64,000 nt of DNA from positions 4,535,535-4,599,534 of the forward strand of contig OW203726.1 in NCBI GenBank assembly GCA_934045075.1, in the 5' to 3' direction. This document shows, piece by piece, positions 43,663 to 53,190 of the stretch; the stretch's first letter is position 1; every line of letters begins with the position of its first letter. The notes below the pieces were generated by a model that saw only the letters and a list, made by a program, of their open reading frames with translations, did no database searches and was not told the origin of the DNA. Position numbers and translations under genes: made by a program. The stretch comes from Yponomeuta sedellus. Its lineage: Eukaryota > Arthropoda > Insecta > Lepidoptera > Yponomeutidae.

Positions 43663-43961
43663 TGCCCAAGGATTTTGAGCCAATAAAGGGCAAAATCCGC
43701 AGCTAAACTTTAAGTCTCAGACACTACTTCTCCATTCATACTTCTCATACAAAAACTTACATTCTTCATCTTTCTAACTAACCTTATGGAACATACTGGA
43801 ACTATAAGGCGTCCTAACATAAGAAAAAGTCAACAAATATCAAAATTTGCAGACTTAGGCAGATGTCGTATAATTGATTTTGTATTACTATTATTTTTTA
43901 ATAGGGTAACAGTTTTTTTTTTTTTTTTTTACGCATTTATAAATATATTGACATTTATGAC
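43663..43961 (-). other. 3' untranslated part of the LTR element
   Basis: About 300 nt between the Pol stop and the polypurine tract. It contains an 18-nt T run on the plus strand (43913-43930). No env frame. Confidence 0.6.
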
Positions 43962-46900
43962 TCATGTAAATTTCACCAATTTTAGATCCTTTATGTGCCA
44001 AGTACCTAAGTCTTTGCCATTCATGTCCTGTAGTTTATACACTAAGGGAGATTTCTTGGCAGAAACACGGCATTTTAAGAATTTTGGGGCCAATTTCTTG
44101 CTAAAATACTGGTCCTTGTCACTTTGGTAGTATGTTTTTCTATAAACTATATCATTTACTTGGAACTCAGCAAACTTGCGCCTAATATTGTAACGAGAGG
44201 TATTTTTCTCGTGTGCTTGCCAAAGAGATAATTGGACTTTATTAAAAATACCAGCAAGGTGACCAATATTCTCGGCATACACATCACGTGGTAAAAACAG
44301 CACCTCATCTCCTAAGTCAGAATCCAGGTAGTGGGATCCGCAGGTAACAAGCTCTCTACCGTGAACTAAAAATGAGGGGGTGTATCCTGTTGCCTCACTT
44401 ACTGAATTATTCATGGCAAATTGAATTTTGGGCAAATTGACGTCCCATGATCTGTGATCACTCTCAATAAAGGTCGAAACACAGGTCATTATGGTTTTGT
44501 TATACCTTTCGACTGTATTCACTTGTGGTGTATAAATAGGAGTAAAAAAAATATTTGGGATTTTGTACTTTACGAAGAAATTTTCTAAATTTTTACTTAT
44601 AAATTGGCTACCATTATCCAAAAATACTATCTGAGGGACACCGTGAATGAGAAAAACTGAGTCCTCGAGATGCTTAATGACTCCCTCAGCAGTTGCCCTT
44701 CGCATTGGAAATGCTAGTACGTACTTTGAAAAACAGCACACTACAACCAGCAGGTACGTATTTTGCTTTCGGCTTGATGGAAGGGGACCTACGAAGTCTA
44801 TGGAGATCATCTGGAATGGTCGCGAGCAATGCTTCGGTCTTCCCATTTCACCAAGAGTTGTGTGATTTGGCTGTTTGTGTGTCAAGCAGATGTGACAGGT
44901 AGAGACAAACTGCACAACATCATTGTGCATACCTGGCCAAAAGTAGTGTAGGGCCAAACGGCGGTAGGTTTTGTGTATCCCCAAATGACCAGCTGTGGGT
45001 TCAGAATGGTTTTCGGAAATTACTTGTTCACGCAATTCGTTTGGTACTACCTCTTTCCAGGCAAACTCAGAAGTGAGAGTGCATTTATTCCGGGAAAGCC
45101 GAAAAAGACAGCTGTTTTTAATTTGGAAATTTTGGAAACCAGAAGGGTTATTTAAACATTGGTTATAAATAGTTTTATACCAAGTATCAGTAGTGGTAGC
45201 AATTGAACCAGATGATGAAATGGCTGAAACAGGCACAGCGCGTGAAAGAGCGTCTGGGATGACGTTGTCCACTCCTCTACGATGTTTAAGGTTAAAGTCA
45301 AACATCGAGAGTCTGACACCCCAACGAGCTAATCTACCTGTAGGATTACTCAAGGACAGAAACCATTTTAATGCCGAATGATCCGTATATACGGTGAAAG
45401 TTCTCCCATTCTCCAGATAGCAGCGCCAATGCTCTAGGGCTACAAGGACAGCAAGCGTCTCCCTCTCCGTTATGCTATAGTTTTTCTCTGCCCCAGACAA
45501 CGATTTGCTCATGTAAGCTATAGGACGTTCAACACCATCCACGGTTTGGGTAAGCATAGCGCCCACTCCGTAATTACTGGCATCGGTGTGAACTTCAAAT
45601 GGCAATTCGTAGTTGGGACAGGAAAGAACGGGTGCAGAGATCAGACACTCCTTGAGTTTGTTAAAAGCCGCGTCTGCTTCAGCAGACCAGGAAAAGGGTG
45701 GAGCTTTCTTTTTATTTGAAGTCATCTTGTTTAGGGGACCGGCTATAGTGCTAAAATTGGGCACAAAGCGGCGGTACCACGTAGCAGTCCCGAGGAAGCG
45801 TTTGAGGTCTTTCCTACAAGTAGGGGTAGGATAATTTAGAATGGCCTCAACCTTCTCGGGATCTGTCCGTAAACCTTGCGCGTCCACTACATAGCCCAGG
45901 TACTTCAAGTGGCTTCTGAAAAATTGGCATTTCTCGATGTTGATTGTAAGGTTAGCCTTCTTCAACTTCTGAAGAACATTCAGTAGCAAAGAAACATGTT
46001 CTTCAAAGGAGCTACTCACAGTCACTATGTCATCGAGATAACAAAAGGCTTTAAGGTCGAAATCGGGTCCGAATAATTTGTCCACAAGGCGTTGCTGGGT
46101 TGCAGGAGCGTTAGTCAACCCGAACGCGGTAGTTTTAAATCGAAGGGAACCGCGCCCTGGGACATAAAAGGCAGTTTTATCCCGGTCTTGTTCTGCGATG
46201 GGAATTTGCCAGAAGGCCTTGGACAAATCAATGGAGGACATATATTTGGCATCTCTGAGATTGTCAAGGATCTCTGAAATGTACGGAAGACTGTATGCGT
46301 CCTTTTTGGTCACGGAGTTGAGTTTCCTGCTGTCGAGACAAAATCTAGGTTCGCCGTTTTTTTTATATACTATAAGAACTGGTGACGACCACTCGCTTTC
46401 GCAGGGCTCAACTACATCCAACTTAAGCATCTCGTCAACCTCTTGCGTCAAAATACGCTGCTTTTCAGGTGACATGCGGTAGTAGCGTTGGCGTATGGGA
46501 GGGGAATTACCAGTGTCGATATGGTGGGTGATTAAAGGGGTCCTACCAAGACCTTTTTGCTCCAAAGAAATCTCTTTATACTGTGAGACAAGATTGTCAG
46601 CAATGACGCGCTGCTTGTCGTCGAGGTGATCATAAGGGGTCACATGAGTTGTGGTTGACAAGGCTGCAACTGGGACTGTATTTGGCTTGGTTATGTTTAA
46701 AGAGCCCATGTATTTGGGACACAACTCAAAAATACGCCAAAAGTCAATGCCTAAGATGAGTGCAGTATCAATTTCGGGGACAACATACGCCCTGATTATG
46801 TGGAAATTACCCTCGAACGTGACGGGTAAATTGATGTAGCTTACACTCTTAATAGTTTGGCCACCGGCAGCGATTATGGAGATACAGTCATCCTTTTGAA

Positions 46901-47150
46901 TTGGGTAATCTAGCTTTAAGTGACTATTACTGCCTAGTATAGTGACGGCAGCACCAGAATCTAGCAAGCCACACGCTTGTAGATCATTAATCCGGATGTT
47001 GACGTACGGCCTAGTGTCATTGAGAGGTTTCAGGTCTAGAATTGTATGAACTTTGTAGAAAGTACTAAAATTTTTAACGAATTGTAACCAATTATCCCAG
47101 TCCTGCTTATCAAAGTGGCAGACTTTTGAGTTACAATTCTTCTTAGCTAG
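43962..47150 (-). CDS. pol: Pol polyprotein (protease, RT, RNase H, integrase)
   Basis: The frame is open from 47192 and is entered by -1 frameshifting at 47150-47156, giving about 1,062 residues after Gag. Numbering from the TTG codon at 46967: the aspartic protease motif LDSGA is at 2-6. The reverse transcriptase (about 160-345) has D247 and the YLDD box at 310-313. RNase H has D462, E501/E503 and D529. The integrase zinc finger uses H654, H661, C691 and C694. The catalytic triad is D724, D784 and E820 (35 residues between the last two). The C-terminal GPY/F-like module (near 950) is degenerate at its GPY position. No stop or frameshift breaks the frame. It has no ATG of its own, consistent with translation only as Gag-Pol. 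Products would process Gag, copy the RNA and integrate the cDNA. Confidence 0.95.
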   Translation of the reverse strand, partial: LAKKNCNSKVCHFDKQDWDNWLQFVKNFSTFYKVHTILDLKPLNDTRPYVNIRINDLQACGLLDSGAAVTILGSNSHLKLDYPIQKDDCISIIAAGGQTIKSVSYINLPVTFEGNFHIIRAYVVPEIDTALILGIDFWRIFELCPKYMGSLNITKPNTVPVAALSTTTHVTPYDHLDDKQRVIADNLVSQYKEISLEQKGLGRTPLITHHIDTGNSPPIRQRYYRMSPEKQRILTQEVDEMLKLDVVEPCESEWSSPVLIVYKKNGEPRFCLDSRKLNSVTKKDAYSLPYISEILDNLRDAKYMSSIDLSKAFWQIPIAEQDRDKTAFYVPGRGSLRFKTTAFGLTNAPATQQRLVDKLFGPDFDLKAFCYLDDIVTVSSSFEEHVSLLLNVLQKLKKANLTINIEKCQFFRSHLKYLGYVVDAQGLRTDPEKVEAILNYPTPTCRKDLKRFLGTATWYRRFVPNFSTIAGPLNKMTSNKKKAPPFSWSAEADAAFNKLKECLISAPVLSCPNYELPFEVHTDASNYGVGAMLTQTVDGVERPIAYMSKSLSGAEKNYSITERETLAVLVALEHWRCYLENGRTFTVYTDHSALKWFLSLSNPTGRLARWGVRLSMFDFNLKHRRGVDNVIPDALSRAVPVSAISSSGSIATTTDTWYKTIYNQCLNNPSGFQNFQIKNSCLFRLSRNKCTLTSEFAWKEVVPNELREQVISENHSEPTAGHLGIHKTYRRLALHYFWPGMHNDVVQFVSTCHICLTHKQPNHTTLGEMGRPKHCSRPFQMISIDFVGPLPSSRKQNTYLLVVVCCFSKYVLAFPMRRATAEGVIKHLEDSVFLIHGVPQIVFLDNGSQFISKNLENFFVKYKIPNIFFTPIYTPQVNTVERYNKTIMTCVSTFIESDHRSWDVNLPKIQFAMNNSVSEATGYTPSFLVHGRELVTCGSHYLDSDLGDEVLFLPRDVYAENIGHLAGIFNKVQLSLWQAHEKNTSRYNIRRKFAEFQVNDIVYRKTYYQSDKDQYFSKKLAPKFLKCRVSAKKSPLVYKLQDMNGKDLGTWHIKDLKLVKFT

Positions 47151-48553
47151 TTTTTTGAATCGGAAGTAGTGGCTCTTTGGCAGTCGGTACAGTCATAAAA
47201 TTTGACACCTGGACGACCACATCGGAAACATACTATTTTCCGTTCAGCAAGGCAGTTTCTAAGCCCATGGGTATCAACTCGGCAGCGAGGGCAGAACAAA
47301 CCCTTCCTCTCAATAGAATGAACCGGTTTAGGACCGTTATAAAAGGGTGGCCTGAAGTTGCCATTCGGTTGCGGAGAAGTCCGATTTTGAAAATTTGATA
47401 AATTTTGTTTTGGCCCATTTTGGAAATAATTTTGATTGTAGTGTTGTCTATTATGATTATATTTATTTGGCAAATTTTTACTAGCGTCTGTAGTTGGATT
47501 TTGAGTGTAAGCGAAGTTAGGGGCCATTGTAGAAGAAGATACCCTAGGAGGCTCTTGAAATTGTGAGATTCGAGTTTGCACACTCTCATAATTTTTACAG
47601 ATGACTCGCAATGACTCGATGTCCTTGATGTCCGCTGAAGAAGTCAAGACCGTGGCATAAGAGGGTCGAATATTGTGGAGAACAATTTCGAGCTTATCTT
47701 CTTCAGAAAGCGGTCTGCCTAGCTGGGCAAACATCCCGGCCATGATGGACAAGTATATTGTTATGTTTTCCTTTTCGCCTTGAGTTCGTGATCTAATTTC
47801 GGAAAGAAAACGGTAATCGAAATCAGCCTGACTAAAATCATCCCTAAGGCGCCGAACTACCTGATCCCATGAGGTGACTTGGGTTTGGATGCAGCGAAAC
47901 CAATGTAGTGCCTCATCGGTAAATATCTCGGTCGCAAATCTGAAAACCTTGTCAGAAGAAATATTGCGTGCTGTGATAAATTCTGAGACGCGTTGCAAAA
48001 ATGCCCGAGCACAAGTTTTTCCATTAAAACGTAGGGAAGCGAAGTCATTGGAGGAACCGTGACCACACGTGACATTAATTTGAGGTAGAGGAGCGTTCTG
48101 TGAAACACCAGGCTGGGACTGAGATGCTTGTATCTGTGTTTCCGCTTCGCTCAATTTAATGTCCGTCAACCTGTCGGAGAGAGATTGGTAGCGGCTCATA
48201 GACTCTTCCAATTTCTCCAGCATGATAGGCGTGGTTGAGGCATCAATACGATTGATCCGGTGAAATAAGTGATTCGCTAAATTTTGGGCGCGTTTAATCG
48301 CGTTATCATTTGGTGTGCTGTCTAATTGCGTCAAATAATTTTGAAGTTTATCTAAACAAACATTGATTGCAGCTATTTCGTCTTTGATGGCAAATTGGGT
48401 TTCGACGATATCTTCGGAAGGAAATAATTGGCTCAATTTTGAGATTTGTTTCCGCAATTCTTCGACTGTCTGACCAGGACTCTCACCACGAATAGCTACT
48501 TCATATGTAAGCTCAGCTTTTTGCAAAGATAAAAATTTTATTTCGCGTAACAT
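47147..48553 (-). CDS. gag: Gag structural polyprotein, 468 aa
   Basis: ATG at 48553 opens the frame about 450 nt inside the 5' LTR. Residues 1-150 are helical and charged (TVEELRKQISKLSQLF). Residues about 170-320 look like a Ty3/gypsy capsid (ASLRFNGKTCARAFLQRVSE; ALHWFRCIQTQVTSWDQVV). An Asn/Gln-rich stretch follows (about 345-400). A zinc knuckle CX2CX4HX4C uses C421, C424, H429 and C434. A second has C442, C445, V450 and C455, with valine where histidine is expected and another cysteine at 458. The stop at 47147 directly follows the slippery heptamer. Gag should form the particle and bind the RNA. No env partner. Confidence 0.9.
   Translation of the reverse strand: MLREIKFLSLQKAELTYEVAIRGESPGQTVEELRKQISKLSQLFPSEDIVETQFAIKDEIAAINVCLDKLQNYLTQLDSTPNDNAIKRAQNLANHLFHRINRIDASTTPIMLEKLEESMSRYQSLSDRLTDIKLSEAETQIQASQSQPGVSQNAPLPQINVTCGHGSSNDFASLRFNGKTCARAFLQRVSEFITARNISSDKVFRFATEIFTDEALHWFRCIQTQVTSWDQVVRRLRDDFSQADFDYRFLSEIRSRTQGEKENITIYLSIMAGMFAQLGRPLSEEDKLEIVLHNIRPSYATVLTSSADIKDIESLRVICKNYESVQTRISQFQEPPRVSSSTMAPNFAYTQNPTTDASKNLPNKYNHNRQHYNQNYFQNGPKQNLSNFQNRTSPQPNGNFRPPFYNGPKPVHSIERKGLFCPRCRVDTHGLRNCLAERKIVCFRCGRPGVKFYDCTDCQRATTSDSKN
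47150..47156 (-). promoter_or_regulatory. Ribosomal -1 frameshift heptamer A_AAA_AAC
   Basis: The sense strand reads A AAA AAC in the Gag frame, the codon after it being the Gag stop TAG. Pol is in the -1 frame with 46 nt overlap (47147-47192). Position, frame and heptamer all fit a canonical slippery site. Confidence 0.85.
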
Positions 48554-48981
48554 TTTTTTTTTTTTACTCTCACTTTTACCCGCAGAGACTAAGTGTGAAC
48601 AGATCTACCAATAAAAGAACCTAATTTCTCCGTCCTGTTACAAAAATAAAATTAAATGTAGACAGCTTCTTCTCCTTGCACGTACGAAATTAGTAAAGAA
48701 GCAAAAAAAAGCGTTATCAAATTAAAATTGCAACCAAAAAGTAAAAATGCAACTAGCGTCTAGTGCGAAGCTAACAAAAATTAGGCACAATTAAAATATT
48801 TTTATCGATATCGATATATTTTTTTTTACAAGTCCCAACACTAGAATATATTTATGCTGCACTATACTCTAGTTGCTGCGTGCTGAAAGGAAAACATATG
48901 AAGAATAAAAGATTGTCTTTACATATAACACGCACACAAAACAAACTCGTCACCAAACTAAAAATGACTGACCATATCTAA
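48554..48981 (-). other. Untranslated leader of the LTR element
   Basis: Between primer-binding site and Gag. AT-rich, with an A-rich run before the ATG and two overlapping TATCGATA motifs at 48803-48816. Confidence 0.6.
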
Positions 48982-48998
48982 CCACGTTGAGGGCGCCA
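48982..48998 (-). promoter_or_regulatory. Primer-binding site, possibly tRNA-Lys-like
   Basis: One base inside the 5' LTR the sense strand reads TGGCGCCCTCAACGTGG. TGGCGCCC fits tRNAs ending GGGCGCCA, such as lysine tRNAs. The following bases match insect tRNA-Lys only with a 2-nt shift, so the primer is not certain. Confidence 0.65.
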
Positions 48999-48999
48999 G

Positions 49000-50377
49000 T
49001 GTAGCCTCTACTATTTCTAGGTATCGTTATAAGAAATAAAACTATACAAGTGTTATACAAATCACTTATTTATTTAATATACTACTTATGGGTCGTGGAT
49101 TATAGTTGGCCCTACACACTGGTCAGTCACTTTCACCTTGGATTCGATGGGTAGGCACTCCCCTGAGTCGATTTGGCCGGCGCGACTACCCGACGATAGT
49201 GAGACTAGCGTGGCGGTCCAAAGGCCACACTCAGGAACATCCGAGGAATATTGTAGGCAGAAGGGCCTTGATGTCCACCACAACACGGAGGCAGAGGGTT
49301 GTGGTCAGCGGGATCTTGACCCGGAAGGTGGAGCCTGGGAATAAATCCTACGCCTTAGTACACAGCTATCGACATGGGTTCCGCGTACCGACACCAACTG
49401 CTAGAAGAAGAACCTAACCCAGTTTGATTGTGGCGGTAGCGGAAGCCAGGAACGGATTAGCACAAATGGATGAAAATGAACCTACATGAGCTAATAAAGG
49501 TTTTAGAAAATATCCGAAAGGGTTACAGCTAGCAGTATGATTTTAACGATGATACAATGATAGATGATTTGAAGCAAGCTAGCTTAAGCTGTTAATTTTG
49601 AAGAAAGCTGATGGAAGAAAAATAAAAATGGTGATGCAATAATGATCATGCAATTTTTGACAGCCGCCATTTTGGCATGACAACGGCAGCCGTTAGGTAA
49701 GCCAAGTGGAGTACGGCATTATGTGCACCTTTTAATATTAGCTTAGCGCGGCGAAAGATGCGAGCTAAGATTTAATAAATTAACAAACACACTTAATACT
49801 AAATAACTACTAATGACCACCTAAAATAATATAGCAATTCTGTTCACACTTACCCAATATCGGGGAAGGAAAGATTCACTATTTTAGACTTCGCAGTTTT
49901 AATAAAATATAATATTAATTGAGGAGCGCGTCGACTGCGCGCGCGGAGCTTATAGTGAGCCCGTCCAAATTGGCGTGCGTCTTGCGCAAATAGAGGTCCG
50001 TGGCCGAGTGAGTGCGTTGGCAGGTTCGCAATCGACGGCAGCGCGGCCTTACCAGTTTTTTCGAGAACAAAGGAGCCTCGGCGCCGTAAGGATGTAACGT
50101 AGTCGATATGGAAGCGTTGTCGATCTATTAATAGATTTCTTTTATCGATAGGAAACAAGACTATCGACGAGAATAACTTATCGGTCTTATCGAAATAGTG
50201 GATAATATGATGTTTTAAAATAGTTTAAGGTTTGTATATTTGTAAATAAAATCCAAAAGTTTAATTTTATTTTGATTTGTTTATTCTGTTTTAAATTATT
50301 GATAAGTTTTTATTTAAGTGACGATTTATTTAATAAAATTACTTAAATATTTCGGAGCCGTCCGAAATAACGCTACA
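49000..50377 (-). repeat. 5' LTR (right copy)
   Basis: Same 1,378 bp as the left LTR apart from one base (49629). Acts as promoter for the minus-strand transcript. Contains the TATCGATA motif at 50143-50150. Confidence 0.95.
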
Positions 50378-50381
50378 GTGT
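50378..50381. repeat. 4-bp target duplication (right)
   Basis: gtgt matching 42267-42270. Confidence 0.75.
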
Positions 50382-50639
50382 GTAACCATCGAATAAAACA
50401 ACTTTTAATTGTTTCGTGTCTTCGCGTATAGTAGTCGTCAGGCTACTATTGAATAATACACACGATGCTAAAACAGTTATTTTATTCGATGGTCACAGCA
50501 GGAATCGTTTTTTCCCATATAAAGACCAATTTAGGAAAGATTCCCTAAACGAGCGGTGCGTTTCTTCTCAAAATGGAATTTTCCCGGGAAGAATCCCATT
50601 ATTAGTGGCTACCACTGTCACAGACGGACGTTGAACTTT

Positions 50640-50900
50640 GCAGCTATACAGGGTGTCGGTACATACATCGATCAGCCTATTTAATATCAGCCTTCACAAG
50701 GCATTGATCATATTTTTGAGGTATTTCTAAAACTGCTCCGTAATTAAGATTGGTTTATAAATATTAGTCCGTAATTGGCCTCTGTATGGGCCTCTGTACT
50801 TTTTTTTATAATGTTTTGTGCTGTGGACTTCGATACATTAGGTGATAGTCCTCGTTATAGGGACTAAAATTAACAGTTTTTTTTAAAGTCTCTTTTTTTC
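50640..50900. other. No gene recognised
   Basis: Nothing supported. Confidence 0.3.
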
Positions 50901-51172
50901 GAAAGAAAGATTAACGGAACAAATATATATTGCGAATGTGAGTGGAAGTGCTGGCAAGGGACGTCCCAGGTGGACATACATCGACCAAATAGGGGATGTA
51001 TTAGCAAAGGGAAAGATAAAAAGTACCCGGAACCGGCGTGCGTGCACGCAACGACTTATGAACGGTGATGAAGCGAAGGTGATCTGTCAGTATCGTGGCA
51101 CGTGGCAGTCCCTGGTCTCAGCCTTCCCCTCTGGGATACAGGCGTGAGGTTATGTATGTGTGTATGTATGTA
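50901..51172 (+). pseudogene. LINE-G 3' fragment, open
   Basis: Encodes SGSAGKGRPRWTYIDQIGDV and ends SAFPSGIQA, almost the same as 31216-31495. Followed at the same spacing by SINE-5S. Confidence 0.8.
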
Positions 51173-51175
51173 AAT

Positions 51176-51256
51176 GGAAGCGCTCGTGGGCTAAGCGAAC
51201 CGAGTGAGTGGAACCAATCACTTGAGTTAAGCAACAACAGGCGCGGTCAGGTGCCA
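51176..51256 (+). repeat. SINE-5S head joined to LINE-G
   Basis: gaagcgctcgtgggctaagc to aggcgcggtcaggtgc, then cut off by SINE-A pieces. Shares the junction tgtaaatg-gaagcgctc with 31493-31510. Confidence 0.8.
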
Positions 51257-51364
51257 GTATCCGTACCAGCGCTCTACCAATTGCTCAATTTTTAGCCTCT
51301 AAATAGGTTTTTAAATTTGTTCTTTAGCACGGGTTAGTGCATTAAAAATAAAAATAGTGTAATC
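51257..51364. repeat. Scrambled SINE-A pieces
   Basis: A minus-strand scrap (tatccgtaccagcgctctac) meets a plus-strand 3' end (tttttagcctctaaataggt to the gtgtaat tail). Confidence 0.65.
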
Positions 51365-51672
51365 ATGTGGGTACAGTGATATCGTTCCGATGTTAAACCC
51401 AACTGCAAAGTAGGTAGTCGGGGCTGTAAGTAATGCAATTTGCTTAAGTCAGATGTCGCTGCCTGTACGTAATACAGAGAATAGTGTAAAGAGGTTCGAA
51501 ATTTCACTGATGCCGTGAGTCGCCCATTGGCTCAATTGGTAGAGCGCTGGCACGGATAGCCAGAGGTTGCGGGTTCGAATCCCGGCATGGGTGAAATTTT
51601 TTGCCTCTAAATTGGTTTTTAAATTTGTTCTGTATCCCGGGTTAGTGCATTAAAAATAAAAATAGTGTAATA
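51365..51672 (+). mobile_element. Longest single SINE-A, with 5' extension
   Basis: Has the 5' region gtaggtagtcggggctgtaa, aagtcagatgtcgctgcctg, then cgcccattggctcaattggt, the arm ctggc-acggata-gccag, ggttcgaatcccggcatggg and the tail cgggttagtgcattaaaaat. It shows the full order of the family. Confidence 0.75.
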
Positions 51673-51679
51673 ATTCAAA

Positions 51680-51777
51680 CTCTTCAAAACTTGGGTCCCG
51701 TGGTGGAGTATGGCCTAAGCTTCCTGCTATGCTGGAAGAGACCCGTGCCCCAACAGTGGGGACATACAAGGGTTGAT
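51680..51777 (+). repeat. SINE-5S 3' tail
   Basis: cccgtggtggagtatggcct to gtggggacatacaagggttg. Confidence 0.7.
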
Positions 51778-52224
51778 ATGGAATTCCAACTATGACTATT
51801 TAAACGGCCGCGCCAACCAGCTATTACAGAGAGTATAGAAGTACACTAAACAATACAATATACGTCGAGTTCTTGTTGCGCGTCGATCAATACGCATATT
51901 TACATCGCAATCGCTTAACAAAGGGTGGCTGTAAGTAATTTGGCTAAAACACAACGTCTAATGCCTTCATTAGACGGGGAGTCCCGTTACGGTATGAAAT
52001 ATGGAGTTTTGGGGGCTGCGCGCGTCTGATAACACAGGGGTACCCACGGTCCTGCGTGGGAGGGCTTTAGAGGGAAAAGTTCTGGACCTCAATTCTGATA
52101 TTTTACCCCAAAAATATCTAGCGCCATCAATGGGAAAAACATATTTTTATTTTGCAGATCGGATTTGCAAATGTCTGATTGAATAGTCAAATAGTCTGAA
52201 TAGTTGGGCAACTGAAAATCACTA
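51778..52224. other. No gene recognised
   Basis: Nothing supported. Confidence 0.3.
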
Positions 52225-52475
52225 TTAACATTTTTTTTATGTAGGATAATAACGACGTCTCACTGCAGGGCACACGTCTTTTTTCAGAATCCGTGGAGGG
52301 CACGCGTTGTAATTAAGCCCATCTCTCTGGGGTTAGTCACAACGCGTGCCCACCACCGATTGGCAATTTCACACGTATTCGAACACCTCGAACTCTGTTT
52401 CCTCATGATGTTTATTTCACAGTTAGCCAGTGCTTTTGCCACTATGACTTCACAAAATTAAATGTATTAATATCA
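52225..52475 (-). repeat. SINE-M copy with internal inverted repeat
   Basis: gtaattaagcccatctctct and tcctcatgatgtttatttca are SINE-M wording. gggcacgcgttgt near 52301 and acaacgcgtgccc near 52339 pair, so part of the body is duplicated in inversion. Confidence 0.55.
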
Positions 52476-52584
52476 TAAATTGATATCTAGAAGCTTTGGT
52501 ATGTGTGCCCAGCTGTTGATCGGGATTCAGGATTCACGTGCTATAAATCGATTGTGTCGTGGCGCCCCAGATCACATTCTGGCA

Positions 52585-52690
52585 AATATATCATTATCAG
52601 CCCATCTGAGCCCACTCCTGGGTATAGGCCTTGTCCTCATCACGCCATTCTTCGCGGTCTCTCACCAATGGCATCCTCCGACCTGACTAC
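52585..52690 (-). pseudogene. Antisense non-LTR fragment
   Basis: atctgagcccactcctgggt and cgccattcttcgcggtctct resemble antisense polymerase C-termini. Confidence 0.4.
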
Positions 52691-52699
52691 ATCGTCCAA

Positions 52700-53190
52700 T
52701 TTTAAAAACCTATTTAGTAGAGGCTAAAAATTCCACCCATGCCGGGATTCAACCCCGCGACCTCTGGCTATCCGTGCCAGTGGTCTCCCAACTGAGCTAA
52801 TGGGCAACTACCGGCATGCGGCATCAGTGAAATATCGAATCTCTTTACAATACTCTCTGTATTACATGGTTGGATTTTTTTGCCTCTAAATAGGTTTTTA
52901 AAATTGTTCTTAGCTCGGGTTCGTTATCGTTATCAACCCTTGGTTGTCCCCACTGCTGGGGCACAGGTCTCCTCCTGCATCGCACGAAGGTTATGCCATA
53001 CTCCACCACGGGGGCCAAGTCCGGGTTGGTGGAGGATTGTAAGACAGTGGCGGGCCTTACTGTCAGAAGTTATCAAGCCGCCCATAAGGCCTCTGACATG
53101 GCTTAACGACTGCCATTATATGACAGCCGGCACCAACGGCTTAACGTGGCTTGCGAAGCACGGGTTAGTGCAATAAAAAGAATATAAACA
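52700..53190. mobile_element. SINE-A composite interrupted by SINE-5S
   Basis: Minus-strand SINE-A (52704-52870) is joined to a plus-strand 3' end (52873-52920). The end is broken by SINE-5S at 52925-53158 and resumes as gggttagtgcaataaaaa. Confidence 0.65.
52925..53158 (-). mobile_element. SINE-5S, 3' two thirds
   Basis: cgttatcaacccttggttgt to aacgtggcttgcgaagca. cgggtt on both sides may be a short target duplication. Confidence 0.7.

Larger units (their letters stand above)
42271..50377 (-). mobile_element. Complete Ty3/gypsy LTR retrotransposon, 8,107 bp
   Basis: Two 1,378-bp LTRs enclose Gag and Pol on the minus strand. Pol order protease, reverse transcriptase, RNase H, integrase defines the Ty3/gypsy order. 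No env frame lies between Pol and the 3' LTR. LTRs near identical, no stops in Gag or Pol. The clade within Ty3/gypsy is not assigned; wording in the reverse transcriptase suggests an insect group, but I cannot place it without a tree. Confidence 0.95.
42143..50609. repeat. Possible TIR element hosting the LTR retrotransposon
   Basis: gctactaatgatgggtcg and cgggaaaattcc (42143-42172) are roughly the inverted complement of ggaattttcccggg and cccattattagtggc (50576-50609), allowing a 4-5 nt gap. The retrotransposon sits between them. Confidence 0.4.

Noticed and set aside
43649..43961. An env gene or endogenous retrovirus
   Set aside because: Only about 300 nt separate Pol from the 3' LTR, with no frame of useful length. 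The element is a retrotransposon without envelope.
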